From RPQJ01 sp963846885 (lineage in GTDB: Bacteria > Pseudomonadota > Gammaproteobacteria > Steroidobacterales > Steroidobacteraceae), in contig CAWJXS010000005.1 of NCBI GenBank assembly GCA_963846885.1, forward strand, positions 1 to 64,000: a DNA stretch of 64,000 bases. Direction: 5' to 3'. The stretch's first letter is position 1. Every line of letters begins with the position of its first letter. The position numbers and the translations under genes are program-made. The notes under the pieces were generated by a model, which was given only the letters and a program-made list of their open reading frames with translations, was not told the origin of the DNA and did no database searches. Shown one piece after another: positions 1 to 7,782 of this stretch.

Positions 1-67
1 CAAAGGCGAGCCCGAAGGTGGCGACCGCAGCGGCCGCGAAGGAAGCGATGCGCGCAAGCTTGAACAT
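1..67 (-). CDS. N-terminus of an exported protein (partial)
   Basis: The window edge cuts this minus-strand gene after 22 codons. What remains is a Sec-type signal peptide: MFKLAR followed by an alanine-rich hydrophobic stretch. The ATG is preceded by AAAAGGA about 10 bases upstream, a good ribosome binding site. The product cannot be identified. It lies divergently from the fasciclin remnant next door, so it could be a related secreted protein, but nothing in these residues proves that. Confidence 0.6.
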   Translation of the reverse strand, partial: MFKLARIASFAAAAVATFGLAF

Positions 68-101
68 GGTTAGTAAGTCCTTTTGTGACGAGCTGGATTG
101 A

Positions 102-425
102 CGCGAGCCATCGGGCCCGCTTTGCCCAGTTTCGCCGGCGTTTGACTGGCGGATTCGATCAGGCGGTCGGCTCGCGGCATGGTGCTTATGTCAAATTCAG
201 GTCGCACTTCCCGTCACTGACGGCCGCCGCTTCTCCAACAGCGTGTTCAACAAGCGGTCGGTGAAGATGGTCGAGATGCTGAATGGCCAGTACATCGCCA
301 CGAACCCCAATCTGACGATCAACGACATCGCGGGCCAGACGATCACCCTGGTGCTGCCGTTGGTGAACATCAATGCCAGCAATGGCGTGATTCATGTGAT
401 CGACACGGTATCGAGCCCGGAGTAG
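102..425 (+). pseudogene. Fasciclin (FAS1) domain C-terminal remnant
   Basis: The frame is open from just after a TGA at 99-101 to the TAG at 423-425. Its last 60 residues read as the end of a FAS1 domain: LNG, then NASNGVIHVIDTV, which is the hallmark FAS1 terminal strand, then SSPE. A whole FAS1 domain has about 130 residues and normally follows a signal peptide. Here only about half a domain is recognisable, and there is no convincing ATG or ribosome binding site. A GTG at 243 would give a 60-residue product. I read it as the 3' relic of a FAS1 adhesion-type protein; a short expressed form is not excluded. Confidence 0.6.
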
Positions 426-479
426 CGGCTCACGCGCGGGCGAATGCCGTTCGCCAGCGGACTATTCCCAGTCCAAGCT

Positions 480-505
480 GCGGGGCCTCATGCCAGAGGC
501 CCCGC
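480..505. terminator. Hairpin after the FAS1 remnant
   Basis: A perfect 10-bp inverted repeat (GCGGGGCCTC / GAGGCCCCGC) with a 6-nt loop lies between the fasciclin remnant and the ExoD-like gene. It is followed by ATTGCGTTTC, which is only weakly T-rich. It probably acts as an intrinsic terminator for the upstream frame. Confidence 0.5.
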
Positions 506-565
506 ATTGCGTTTCAGGATCTGGATGGCAGATATTCTTGCGGCCCGCCCGGTAATCTTGGCGAC

Positions 566-1240
566 ATGACGGCCGTACAGTTTCGTAATCCGGAAGTCCG
601 CCTCTCGGCGGCGTTGCAGGCAACCCGCGAGGCGGTGGCTGGTCATGTCGTCACCTTGCGCGAGTTGCTGGCGCTCGTTGGCGAGCAGGGCCTGCTGGTC
701 TTCTGCGCGATCCTCGCGATGCCGTTCCTGCTGCCGGTGACGCTGCCATTCATGAGCACGGCGCTGGGCCTGCCGATGTTGCTGGTGTCGTGGGCGATCG
801 TCGCGAACCGGGTACCCTGGCTGCCCGACCGGCTGCTCGACCACGCATTGCCGACGGTAACCGTGCAGCACATTCTCGAGCGAGCCACGCATATTGCAGA
901 GCGCTTCGAGCACCTCGTTCGTCCGCGCCTGCTTGGGCTGACCGCCACTGCCGGCGTCAACAGCCTGAACGGAGTCGTGCTGGTCGTGAGCGTGCTGGTG
1001 TTGATGGCGCCACTGCCGCTGGTACCGTTCGCCAACACGTTGCCGGGGATCGCCATCATCCTGCTGTGCCTGGGCATGGCCGAGCGCGACGGCGTCATGA
1101 TCGTCGCGGGCTATGTCACCACGCTGGTCTCAACCGCGTACGTCGCCGTCATCCTGTGGTTCGCATACAAGACCGGCAGCAACATCGACGAAGCGTGGCG
1201 GATGCTGCAAGGCCTGCTGGATCGCACGTTCGGCACTTGA
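566..1240 (+). CDS. ExoD family membrane protein
   Basis: A 224-residue protein matching the ExoD family (named after the Rhizobium exopolysaccharide synthesis protein). The N-terminal soluble helix carries the family pattern TLRELLALVGEQGLLVFCAI. It is followed by a proline-rich hydrophobic segment (AMPFLLPVTLPF) and about three further membrane spans, near residues 130-150, 155-172 and 178-200. The length is normal. Family members sit in the inner membrane and are linked to exopolysaccharide production or alkali tolerance, but the biochemical activity is unknown. The gene stands alone: the next gene is a convergent LysR regulator. Confidence 0.85.
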   Translation: MTAVQFRNPEVRLSAALQATREAVAGHVVTLRELLALVGEQGLLVFCAILAMPFLLPVTLPFMSTALGLPMLLVSWAIVANRVPWLPDRLLDHALPTVTVQHILERATHIAERFEHLVRPRLLGLTATAGVNSLNGVVLVVSVLVLMAPLPLVPFANTLPGIAIILLCLGMAERDGVMIVAGYVTTLVSTAYVAVILWFAYKTGSNIDEAWRMLQGLLDRTFGT

Positions 1241-1291
1241 TGCGCTGCGCGGTTAGCTGGGTCGGTGTCGCTTAGCGGACGGTGCTCGAGC

Positions 1292-2251
1292 TCAGGGATG
1301 CCCGCCGGCCTGCGCGCGCGGGTGCAGCACGTCGTCGAGACCCCAGTCGTGCTGCTGCTCATAGCGTGTCGCAAGAAACTCCACGAGCGAACGCACCTTC
1401 GCCGACAGGTGCCTGCGGCTCGGGTAGACCGCGGCGATCGGCGAACGCGGTGGATGATAGTCGGGCAGCAACGGCACCAGCTGCCCGGCCCTGATCTCGT
1501 GCGCCACGATGAAGTCGGGCACGTAAACCACGCCCATCCCCTGCACCGCGAGCGCCGCCAGCACCTGGCCGTTGTTGGCGCGATGACGTGGCGGGACCCG
1601 CACCGCGACGCGTGAGTCCTTGCCTGCGGGACCTTCGAACTGCCAGGTGTTGGGCATGCCGACATTGGTGTAGCTCAGGCATGCGTGCTGCGACAGGTCG
1701 GTGGGCGTGACTATCGGCTTGGTGCCGTGCTTTGCGAGGTAGTGAGGCGACGCGCAGCAGACGATCTGCGTCCAGCCGATGCGCTTCGACACCATGCCCT
1801 GCGACCCGCTGTTGCCGATGCGGATGGCGAGGTCGAACCCCTCCTCCACCAGGTCGACGACACGATCGGACAGGTCCAGGTCGAGCAGTACGTCGGGATG
1901 CTGTTCACAGTAGTTTGCGAGGGCGGGCGCAAGGTAGCGCATGCCGAAGCTGACGCCACAGGTCACGCGCAGCGTGCCCCTGGGTTCGGCCGCAGCGATG
2001 CGGACGGAGCCTTCGGCCTCGGCCAGGTCCGCGAGCAGTTGCACGCTGTGCTCGTAGAAGGACTGCCCGGCCTCGGTCAGCGAGAGTCGTCGCGTCGTGC
2101 GGTTCAGCAGGCGCGTGTCGAGGTGCGCCTCGAGCTCAGACACCTGGCGGGACACCGCCGAGGTGGACAGCCCTAACCGCTCGGCCGCTCGCGCAAAACT
2201 GCCGGTTTCGACGACTTTTGCGAATGAGTTGATGACAAGGAAGCGATCCAT
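1292..2251 (-). CDS. LysR-family transcriptional regulator
   Basis: 319 residues. The N-terminal winged helix-turn-helix (about residues 1-60) has the typical GSFARAAERLGLSTSAVSRQ recognition region. It is followed by a linker helix and a two-lobed substrate-binding domain. The sequence resembles the LysR subgroup that commonly sits next to and controls glutathione transferases, reductases or quinone-stress genes. It is transcribed divergently from the adjacent glutathione transferase, with 147 bp between the starts, so that gene and its own promoter are the likely targets. The inducer is unknown. Confidence 0.93.
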   Translation of the reverse strand: MDRFLVINSFAKVVETGSFARAAERLGLSTSAVSRQVSELEAHLDTRLLNRTTRRLSLTEAGQSFYEHSVQLLADLAEAEGSVRIAAAEPRGTLRVTCGVSFGMRYLAPALANYCEQHPDVLLDLDLSDRVVDLVEEGFDLAIRIGNSGSQGMVSKRIGWTQIVCCASPHYLAKHGTKPIVTPTDLSQHACLSYTNVGMPNTWQFEGPAGKDSRVAVRVPPRHRANNGQVLAALAVQGMGVVYVPDFIVAHEIRAGQLVPLLPDYHPPRSPIAAVYPSRRHLSAKVRSLVEFLATRYEQQHDWGLDDVLHPRAQAGGHP

Positions 2252-2261
2252 TCGCCAATTA

Positions 2262-2276
2262 TTGCAATTCTTGCAA
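2262..2276. promoter_or_regulatory. Candidate LysR operator in the divergent promoter
   Basis: The spacer between the LysR gene and the glutathione transferase contains TTGCAA-TTC-TTGCAA, an exact 6-bp repeat within an A+T-rich patch unlike its surroundings. It also contains a T-N11-A arrangement of the kind LysR proteins recognise. The site is 11 bp upstream of the regulator's start codon, which suits autoregulation. This is inference from position and symmetry only. Confidence 0.35.
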
Positions 2277-2398
2277 CAGTTTATCCATTGCTTAGCTGTT
2301 TATCCCTCAATTCGGAGGGATCAATATGCTGGTCACGCCCCGCCCCTGACGCGGCCGGTTGAACGGCATAGACACTCGCAACAAGGAAGACATCGCCC

Positions 2399-3004
2399 AT
2401 GAAGCTTTACTACACCCCCGGCGCCTGCTCGCAGGCTCCGCACATCGCGATCAACGAACTGGGCCTGGCCTATGAGCCGGTCAAGGTGGACCTCGGCTCG
2501 CACAAGCTCCCCGACGGCACCGACTTCTATTCGATCAATCCCAAGGGCTACGTGCCGATGCTCGAGCTGGACGACGGCACGCGTCTCACCGAAGTGGGCG
2601 TGCTGCTGCAATACGTCGCGGACCAGAAGCCCGGCACGATCGCGCCCGCCTTCGGCACCAAGGAGCGCTGGCGACTGATGGAGTGGCTCAACTTCATCTC
2701 GACCGAAGTGCACAAGGGCTTCGGGCCGCTGTGGAATCCGCAGACGCCTGCCGACGTGCGCGAACGCACCGTGCAGACGCTGGGCAACCGTTTCACGTTC
2801 ATCTCACAGACGCTCGGCAAGCAGTCGTACCTGACGGGTGAACAGTTCACGATCGCCGACGCCTACCTGTGGGTCGTGCTGAACTGGGCCGACTATCACA
2901 AGGTCGACCTGGCGCCGTGGCCCGCGCTGCAGGCATTTCGCGCGCGCATTGCAACTCGCCCGGCAGTGCAGGCCACGCTGAAGGCCGAAGGCTTCGTGAA
3001 GTAA
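2399..3004 (+). CDS. Glutathione S-transferase (beta-class-like)
   Basis: 201 residues, the usual length. The thioredoxin-fold N-domain begins MKLYYTPGACSQAPHIA, with Cys10 at the position of the beta-class active-site cysteine. The cis-proline and glutathione-binding segments GYVPMLELDDG and LTEVGVLLQY follow. The all-helical C-domain includes the family motif TIADAYLW with its conserved Asp. It should conjugate or reduce electrophiles with glutathione in the cytoplasm. It is divergent from the LysR gene, which probably controls it. It is followed after 61 bp by a dioxygenase gene in the same direction, which may be co-transcribed through a hairpin repeat. Confidence 0.92.
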   Translation: MKLYYTPGACSQAPHIAINELGLAYEPVKVDLGSHKLPDGTDFYSINPKGYVPMLELDDGTRLTEVGVLLQYVADQKPGTIAPAFGTKERWRLMEWLNFISTEVHKGFGPLWNPQTPADVRERTVQTLGNRFTFISQTLGKQSYLTGEQFTIADAYLWVVLNWADYHKVDLAPWPALQAFRARIATRPAVQATLKAEGFVK

Positions 3005-3021
3005 CGAAGCCCTCACCCCTG

Positions 3022-3047
3022 CCCTCTCCCGCTCGTGCGGGAGAGGG
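3022..3047. repeat. CCTCTCCCGC-type intergenic hairpin
   Basis: An 11-bp perfect inverted repeat (CCCTCTCCCGC / GCGGGAGAGGG) with a 4-nt loop, preceded by CCCTCACCCCT. It is one member of the hairpin family that recurs at about 12.84, 23.15, 24.72, 33.65, 33.71, 34.06, 47.98 and 48.03 kb. It lies in the short spacer between two co-directional genes, so it may attenuate or stabilise the shared mRNA. Confidence 0.8.
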
Positions 3048-3065
3048 TGGCGCCAGGAATCACAC

Positions 3066-3857
3066 ATGCCTCGCCAACCCACACTGTTCATCTCCCACGG
3101 TTCGCCGATGCACGCGCTGGACGCGGGCGACGCCGGTCGCGCGTGGCAGGCGATTGCGGCGGCGCTGCCGCGGCCTCGCGCGGTGCTCATGGTGTCGGCG
3201 CACTGGGAGACGTCGCTGCCGATGCTGACCGGCGGCACGGTCCTCCAGACGATTCACGACTTCGGCGGTTTTCCCGCGCCGCTGTACAAGTTGCGGTACG
3301 ACGCGCCGGGATCGCCGCAACTCGCGGACGAAGCGGCGGGGCTGCTGCGGGCGGCGGGCATCGCCTCCTCGATCAACGGCGTTCGCGGCATCGACCACGG
3401 TGCCTGGGTGCCGTTGCGCTGGATGTACCCGGCGGTGGACGTGCCCGTGGTGCAGCTCTCGGTGCAGCCAGGACTTGGCACGCGGCATCACCTGCAGATG
3501 GGCCAGGCCTTGCAAGCACTGACTGAACGCGACGTGCTCGTGATCGGCTCCGGGCACGTCACGCACAACCTGCGTGACTGGATGACGAGCAATGCCGCGC
3601 CGCAGCCTCTCCCCTACGTCACCGCGTTCTCGCAATGGCTCGAGCAGAGCCTCGTGCGTGACGATGCAGAGGCATTACTCGCCTATCGTGAGGTGGCGCC
3701 CGCAGCGGCGCGCGCGCATCCAACAGAGGAACACTTCCTGCCGCTGTATGTTGCGCTGGGTGCGGCTGGAGCCGGGGCGCAGGCGAGACGCATCCATGCC
3801 GGGATGGAGGGAGCCGCGCTGTCGATGGACGCCTACGAATTCTCGCAGGCCGCGTAA
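3066..3857 (+). CDS. DODA-type extradiol ring-cleavage dioxygenase
   Basis: 263 residues of the class III extradiol (LigB/DODA, YgiD) family, enzymes with a single divalent metal that cleave catecholic rings. Candidate metal and catalytic histidines are visible in FISHGSPMHALD near the N-terminus, VSAHWET (about residue 45), GIDHGAWVPLRW (about residue 118) and GSGHVTHNL (about residue 165). The length is normal. The physiological substrate of most bacterial members is not established; DOPA-like catechols are accepted by characterised relatives. It follows the glutathione transferase on the same strand and converges on rhlE at a shared terminator. Confidence 0.88.
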   Translation: MPRQPTLFISHGSPMHALDAGDAGRAWQAIAAALPRPRAVLMVSAHWETSLPMLTGGTVLQTIHDFGGFPAPLYKLRYDAPGSPQLADEAAGLLRAAGIASSINGVRGIDHGAWVPLRWMYPAVDVPVVQLSVQPGLGTRHHLQMGQALQALTERDVLVIGSGHVTHNLRDWMTSNAAPQPLPYVTAFSQWLEQSLVRDDAEALLAYREVAPAAARAHPTEEHFLPLYVALGAAGAGAQARRIHAGMEGAALSMDAYEFSQAA

Positions 3858-3882
3858 CACGCGTTGAGTGCGCCTGCAAAAG

Positions 3883-3914
3883 TTGAGGCCCGGACGGTGC
3901 CGGGCCTCAATTTT
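3883..3914. terminator. Bidirectional terminator between dioxygenase and rhlE
   Basis: A perfect 11-bp stem (TTGAGGCCCGG / CCGGGCCTCAA) with a 6-nt loop is followed by TTTT on the plus strand and CTTTT on the minus strand. It sits exactly between two convergent genes, so it can terminate both. Confidence 0.85.
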
Positions 3915-3918
3915 CTGC

Positions 3919-5283
3919 TTATGCCTGCGAGCCGTAGCTGCGGGGACGTCGTGCCCCACCACCGCCACCGCTGCCCGGCCGACCGTGCGCCGCGTGCGCG
4001 CCGCCGCCCTGCGATTGACCATGACCCTGGCCTTGACCCGGACCCTGGCGGTGACGCGCCTGGCCCTGCGGCTTGGCGTGTCGGTGTTGCTGCGCACGGG
4101 GATCGACGTGACGCGGTTCGCGCGCCTTGCCTTCGCCCGAGGGACGCGGGATCTGGGTGCGGTCGAGCGGCAGCACGCTGATCTTGCGGCCGAGCACCCG
4201 CTCGATGGCCTTCAACCGATCACGCTCGTCGTCCGAGACCAGCGAGAGAGCCTGGCCGGTGGCGCCGGCGCGGCCCGTGCGCCCGATGCGGTGCACGTAG
4301 TCTTCCGGCACGTGCGGCAACTCGTAGTTCACGACCTGCGGCAGCTCGGTGATGTCGAGACCGCGCGCAGCGATGTCCGTTGCGACCAGCACCTGCACCT
4401 TGTAGGCCTTGAAGTCTTCGAGCGCGCGCGTGCGCGCACTCTGCGACTTGTTGCCGTGGATCGCGGCGCACTGAATGCCATCGTGCGTCAGCTGCTCCGC
4501 AAGGCGATTGGCGCCGTGCTTGGTGCGGGTGAAAACCAGTGTCTGCGGCGTCGCGCCGGACTTGAGCAGGTGGCTCAGCACGGCACGCTTCTCGCCCTGC
4601 GAGACCAGGTGCACGCGGTGATCGACCAGTTCGGTCGGCGCATTGCGCGGGGCGACTTCGATCGTGAGCGGATTGCGCAGCAAGCCGTTCGCGAGTCCGC
4701 GGATGTCTTCCGAGAACGTCGCCGAGAACAGCAGGTTCTGGCGGTTCGGCGGCAGCATCGCGAGCACGCGACGGATGTCGCGGATGAAGCCCATGTCGAG
4801 CATCCGGTCCGCTTCGTCGAGGATGAGGTAGCGCACGCTGCGCAGGTCGATGTTGCGCTCGTTCGCGTGATCGAGCAGGCGACCCGGCGTGGCGACGACG
4901 ATGTCGACGCCGCGGCGCAGCAGGTCGATCTGCGGACGCGGGCTGACGCCGCCGAAGATCAGCGCCGACTGCTGGCGCAGGTGGGCGCCGAGATCGGCGA
5001 TGGACTGCTGTACCTGCGCCGCGAGTTCACGCGTCGGCACGAGCACGAGTGCCCGCGGGGCGCGCGAACCACGCGGGTTCGGCTGGTCTTCGTGCAGCTT
5101 CTGCAGCAGCGGCAGCGCAAAGGCGGCCGTCTTGCCGGTGCCCGTCTGGGCAGCGGCAAGCAGGTCACGGCCCTCGAGCACCGCGGGGATGCCGCGCGAC
5201 TGGATGGGGGTTGGCTGCGTGTAGCCCATTTCGACGACTGCACGCACGAGTTCGGCCTGGAGGCCGAAATTTTCAAATGACAT
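3919..5283 (-). CDS. rhlE: ATP-dependent RNA helicase RhlE
   Basis: 454 residues from the start MSFENFGL; the upstream in-frame ATG at 5334 lacks family similarity. All DEAD-box motifs are present: Q motif (PTPIQ, Gln28), Walker A AQTGTGKT (45-52), PTRELAAQV, TPGR, DEAD, SAT, RGLDI and HRIGRTGRAG. After about residue 370 comes a basic, Gly/His/Gln-rich disordered tail typical of RhlE proteins, used for RNA binding. The protein remodels structured RNA in ribosome assembly and mRNA turnover. The gene is monocistronic, with a 383-bp upstream region shared with the divergent phosphatase gene. Confidence 0.95.
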   Translation of the reverse strand: MSFENFGLQAELVRAVVEMGYTQPTPIQSRGIPAVLEGRDLLAAAQTGTGKTAAFALPLLQKLHEDQPNPRGSRAPRALVLVPTRELAAQVQQSIADLGAHLRQQSALIFGGVSPRPQIDLLRRGVDIVVATPGRLLDHANERNIDLRSVRYLILDEADRMLDMGFIRDIRRVLAMLPPNRQNLLFSATFSEDIRGLANGLLRNPLTIEVAPRNAPTELVDHRVHLVSQGEKRAVLSHLLKSGATPQTLVFTRTKHGANRLAEQLTHDGIQCAAIHGNKSQSARTRALEDFKAYKVQVLVATDIAARGLDITELPQVVNYELPHVPEDYVHRIGRTGRAGATGQALSLVSDDERDRLKAIERVLGRKISVLPLDRTQIPRPSGEGKAREPRHVDPRAQQHRHAKPQGQARHRQGPGQGQGHGQSQGGGAHAAHGRPGSGGGGGARRPRSYGSQA

Positions 5284-5666
5284 TGAGTGACTTTTCCGAG
5301 CGCCAAACCTGCGCGTGCAAGCACGTGCAGGCACCGGACTGGCGCCGTAACTTTGATGAATCGAGCAGCGAAATGCAGACTTCGATCAGTCTGCAGGAGG
5401 GGCCGCATAGGCATTCCCATGAAGGGAAGCGCTGAAGACTCTCGTGCGCAGACCGGACTGCGCGGCGGCAAACTGTGGCGGAAGTGTACCCGAAGCGGCC
5501 GTTTGCCGCCAGTCGGCGGTCGCGCGGTGCCCAAAACGTAACCTGCGCTTCATGTTCCGGTCACTTTCGCGGACTCAAATGTCCGTGCGCCGGCAGGGTC
5601 GTCCGACCTTGCGGCACGCAACCCAGACACCGCAGCGAAAGCACCCGAACCGGGAGGAGACCCCCC
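5284..5666. other. Divergent intergenic region rhlE / phoX-like gene
   Basis: A 383-bp region without a credible gene. It must hold the promoters of both flanking genes. Visible structure: a perfect 8-bp hairpin (TGCAGACT / AGTCTGCA, 5374-5395) in the presumed rhlE leader, and a strong GGGAGGAG ribosome binding site at 5650-5657 for the phosphatase. Long structured leaders are common for cold-responsive helicase genes; this region might serve that role, but that is inference. Confidence 0.5.
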
Positions 5667-7596
5667 ATGCTCGACACGGACGACATCGGCTCGAATCAAT
5701 CCGCCAATCCGCACCTCGCGGACATGATCGAGGTCCGCATCAAGAGACGGAGCTTCCTCGGCGGATCGCTGGCCGTCGCGGCGACTGGTTTCTTCGGTGG
5801 CTCGGCGCTCGCGTCGACCGACCTGCGCAACGGCCTGGCCCGCGGGCTGCCGCCTCAGCTCGGATTCGCCGAAGTGCCGACGAGCTCTCGCCGACACCAT
5901 CGTCGTGCCTCCCGGCTACACGTACCAGGTGCTGGCGCCCTGGGGCACGCCCCTGCTGCCCGGCGCGGTGCCATTCCGCGAGAACGCCTCCGACACGGCG
6001 GCCGAGCAGGCGTTGCAGGTCGGCTTCAATCACGATGGCATGCACTATTTCCCGCTGCCGAAGTTCGGCAACAGCCGCGGACTGCTGGTCCTGAACCACG
6101 AGTACACGGACGCCAGCCAGATCTACACCGCGGCGCAAGGCTCGACGATCACCAACGACGCAGCCGGCCGCGAGAAAGTTGCGAAAGCGTTGGCAGCCCA
6201 TGGCGTCAGCGTGATCGCGATCGAACGCCTGTCGGATGGCACCTGGGAAGTCGTCGCTGGCGAGACGCACAATCGCCGCGTCACCGGCACGACGCCGATG
6301 CATTTCTCGGGTCCCGTTGCCGCGACGCACCCGATGCTGCAGTCGAGCATTACGCCGTCGCCCCTCGGCACGCTCAACAACTGCGCCCACGGCGTGACGC
6401 CCTGGGGTACTTACCTCGCCTGCGAAGAGAACTGGAACGGCTACTTCGGCACGGACGACGTCACCTGGACGGCCACTGCGCTCGAAGCGCGCTATGGCGT
6501 GAGCCGCGCCGGCTTCGGCTACAACTGGCACAAGGCCGAGGCACGCTTCGACCTGGCGAAGAACCGCAGCGAGATCAACCACTTCGGCTGGGTCGTCGAG
6601 ATCGATCCGTTCAACCCCGATGCGGCGCCGGTGAAGCGCACGGCTCTCGGCCGCATCAAGCACGAGGGCGCCACCTGCGTGGAGAGCAAGGGTCGCGTCG
6701 TCGTATACAGCGGCGACGACGAGAACGGCGACTACCTCTACAAGTTCGTCGGCAATGCCCCGTGGCGCCAGTTGCGTGCACTTCGCCGCAGCCCACTCGA
6801 CCACGGCACGCTCTACGTGGCTCGTTTCAGTGAAGACGGTACCGGTGAGTGGTTGCCGCTGGTGCATGGCACCGGCCCGCTGACGCTGGCGAACGGCTGG
6901 CTCGACCAGGCGGACGTGCTGATCCGCACGCGCATGGCGGCGGATGCCGTCGGCGCGACGAAGCTGCACCGGCCTGAGTGGGTAGCCGCGCATCCGCACA
7001 CGGGCGAGGTCTTCGTGACGCTGACCAACGGCTCCGGCAACAACGCCGCGGTCAACAGCAATCGCCCGGTCAATCCCTACGGCCACATCGTTCGCTTCAG
7101 CGAATCACTGACCGACGACACCGCGTTCAACTGGGACATCTTCCTGCTGGCCGGCGATCCGGCTTACGATCCGGCCGTGCCCGCGGACCAGCCCGTCTTT
7201 GGTTCGCCCGATGGTATCTGGGTAGACCCGAGCGGCGTCGTCTGGATCCAGACCGACATCTCGAACTCGTCGCAGAATCGCCCGGACCGTGGCTACGACG
7301 GCATCGGCAACAACGCGATGCTGGCCGCGGTTCCCGAGACCGGCGAAGTGCGCAGGTTCCTGACCGGCCCGCGCGGGTGCGAGATCACCGGCGTCACCAT
7401 GACGCCGGACCAGCGCACGCTGTTCATCAACGTCCAGCATCCTGGCGAGTCGACCACGTTCTGGAACAACCAGTTCGGCGCACCGACGACGTCGAATCCA
7501 TCCACGGTGAGCAGCTGGCCGTTCGGCGGTGGTCGCCGCCCGCGTCCAGCGACGGTGGTAGTGCGGCGTGAGGACGGCGGCCGCATCGGCAGCTGA
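5667..7596 (+). CDS. PhoX/DUF839-family alkaline phosphatase, frameshifted
   Basis: The start ATG follows GGGAGGAG. The N-terminus carries a twin-arginine signal (KRRSFLGG, then a hydrophobic stretch ending GGSALA), as in exported Ca2+/Fe-dependent PhoX phosphatases. The PhoX core (LADTIVVPPGYTY, FNHDGMHYFPL, CEENWNGYFG, HEGATC and the C-terminal VRRFLTGPRGCEITG, QHPGE) is in another frame. The switch is one extra base near 5886, between GFAEVPTS and LADTIV. Removing it gives 642 residues, a normal length. The enzyme would release phosphate from esters in the periplasm. The single slip looks like a sequencing indel or a very recent mutation, since the rest of the gene is intact. Confidence 0.85.
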
Positions 7597-7606
7597 TGAG
7601 GCTGGA

Positions 7607-7639
7607 GGTTCCGCCGCGCTGTCGGGGCGCGGCGGAACC
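7607..7639. terminator. Hairpin terminator after the PhoX-like gene
   Basis: A perfect 12-bp inverted repeat (GGTTCCGCCGCG / CGCGGCGGAACC) with a 9-nt loop starts 11 bp after the stop codon of the phosphatase gene and 9 bp before the end of the convergent peptidase stub. There is no T-run, so termination efficiency is uncertain. Confidence 0.55.
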
Positions 7640-7647
7640 ACTGGCCG

Positions 7648-7776
7648 CTACTTGCGGCCGGCCAGCGCAGTCAGCAGCGTGTACCAGTGATCGAGGCCGG
7701 CGTAGAACGCAGCCACTGGAATGCGCTCGTTCAGCCCGTGGGCAAACTCGTCGGATGACTTGTTCAATCCGGTCAT
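7648..7776 (-). pseudogene. C-terminal stub of an M20-type peptidase
   Basis: A 42-residue frame: MTGLNKSSDEFAHGLNE, then RIPVAAFYAGLDHWYTLLT. It reads like the extreme C-terminus of M20 zinc carboxypeptidases, in which the AHGLNE histidine is a metal ligand. The rest of the roughly 450-residue enzyme is absent. Directly upstream in the same frame, 6 bp away, is the stop codon of the chorismate mutase fusion gene. The peptidase was apparently truncated when that gene arrived or when DNA between them was deleted. Assignment to M20 is from the motif only. Confidence 0.5.
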
Positions 7777-7782
7777 GACGGC

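Noticed and set aside
3868..5280. Plus-strand long frame across rhlE
   Set aside because: It is the antisense shadow of the helicase gene. The minus strand carries all DEAD-box motifs.
5871..7596. Programmed ribosomal frameshifting in the broken genes
   Set aside because: No shared slippery heptamer or downstream pseudoknot pattern is evident among the six sites, and the affected genes are functionally unrelated. Consensus errors are simpler.
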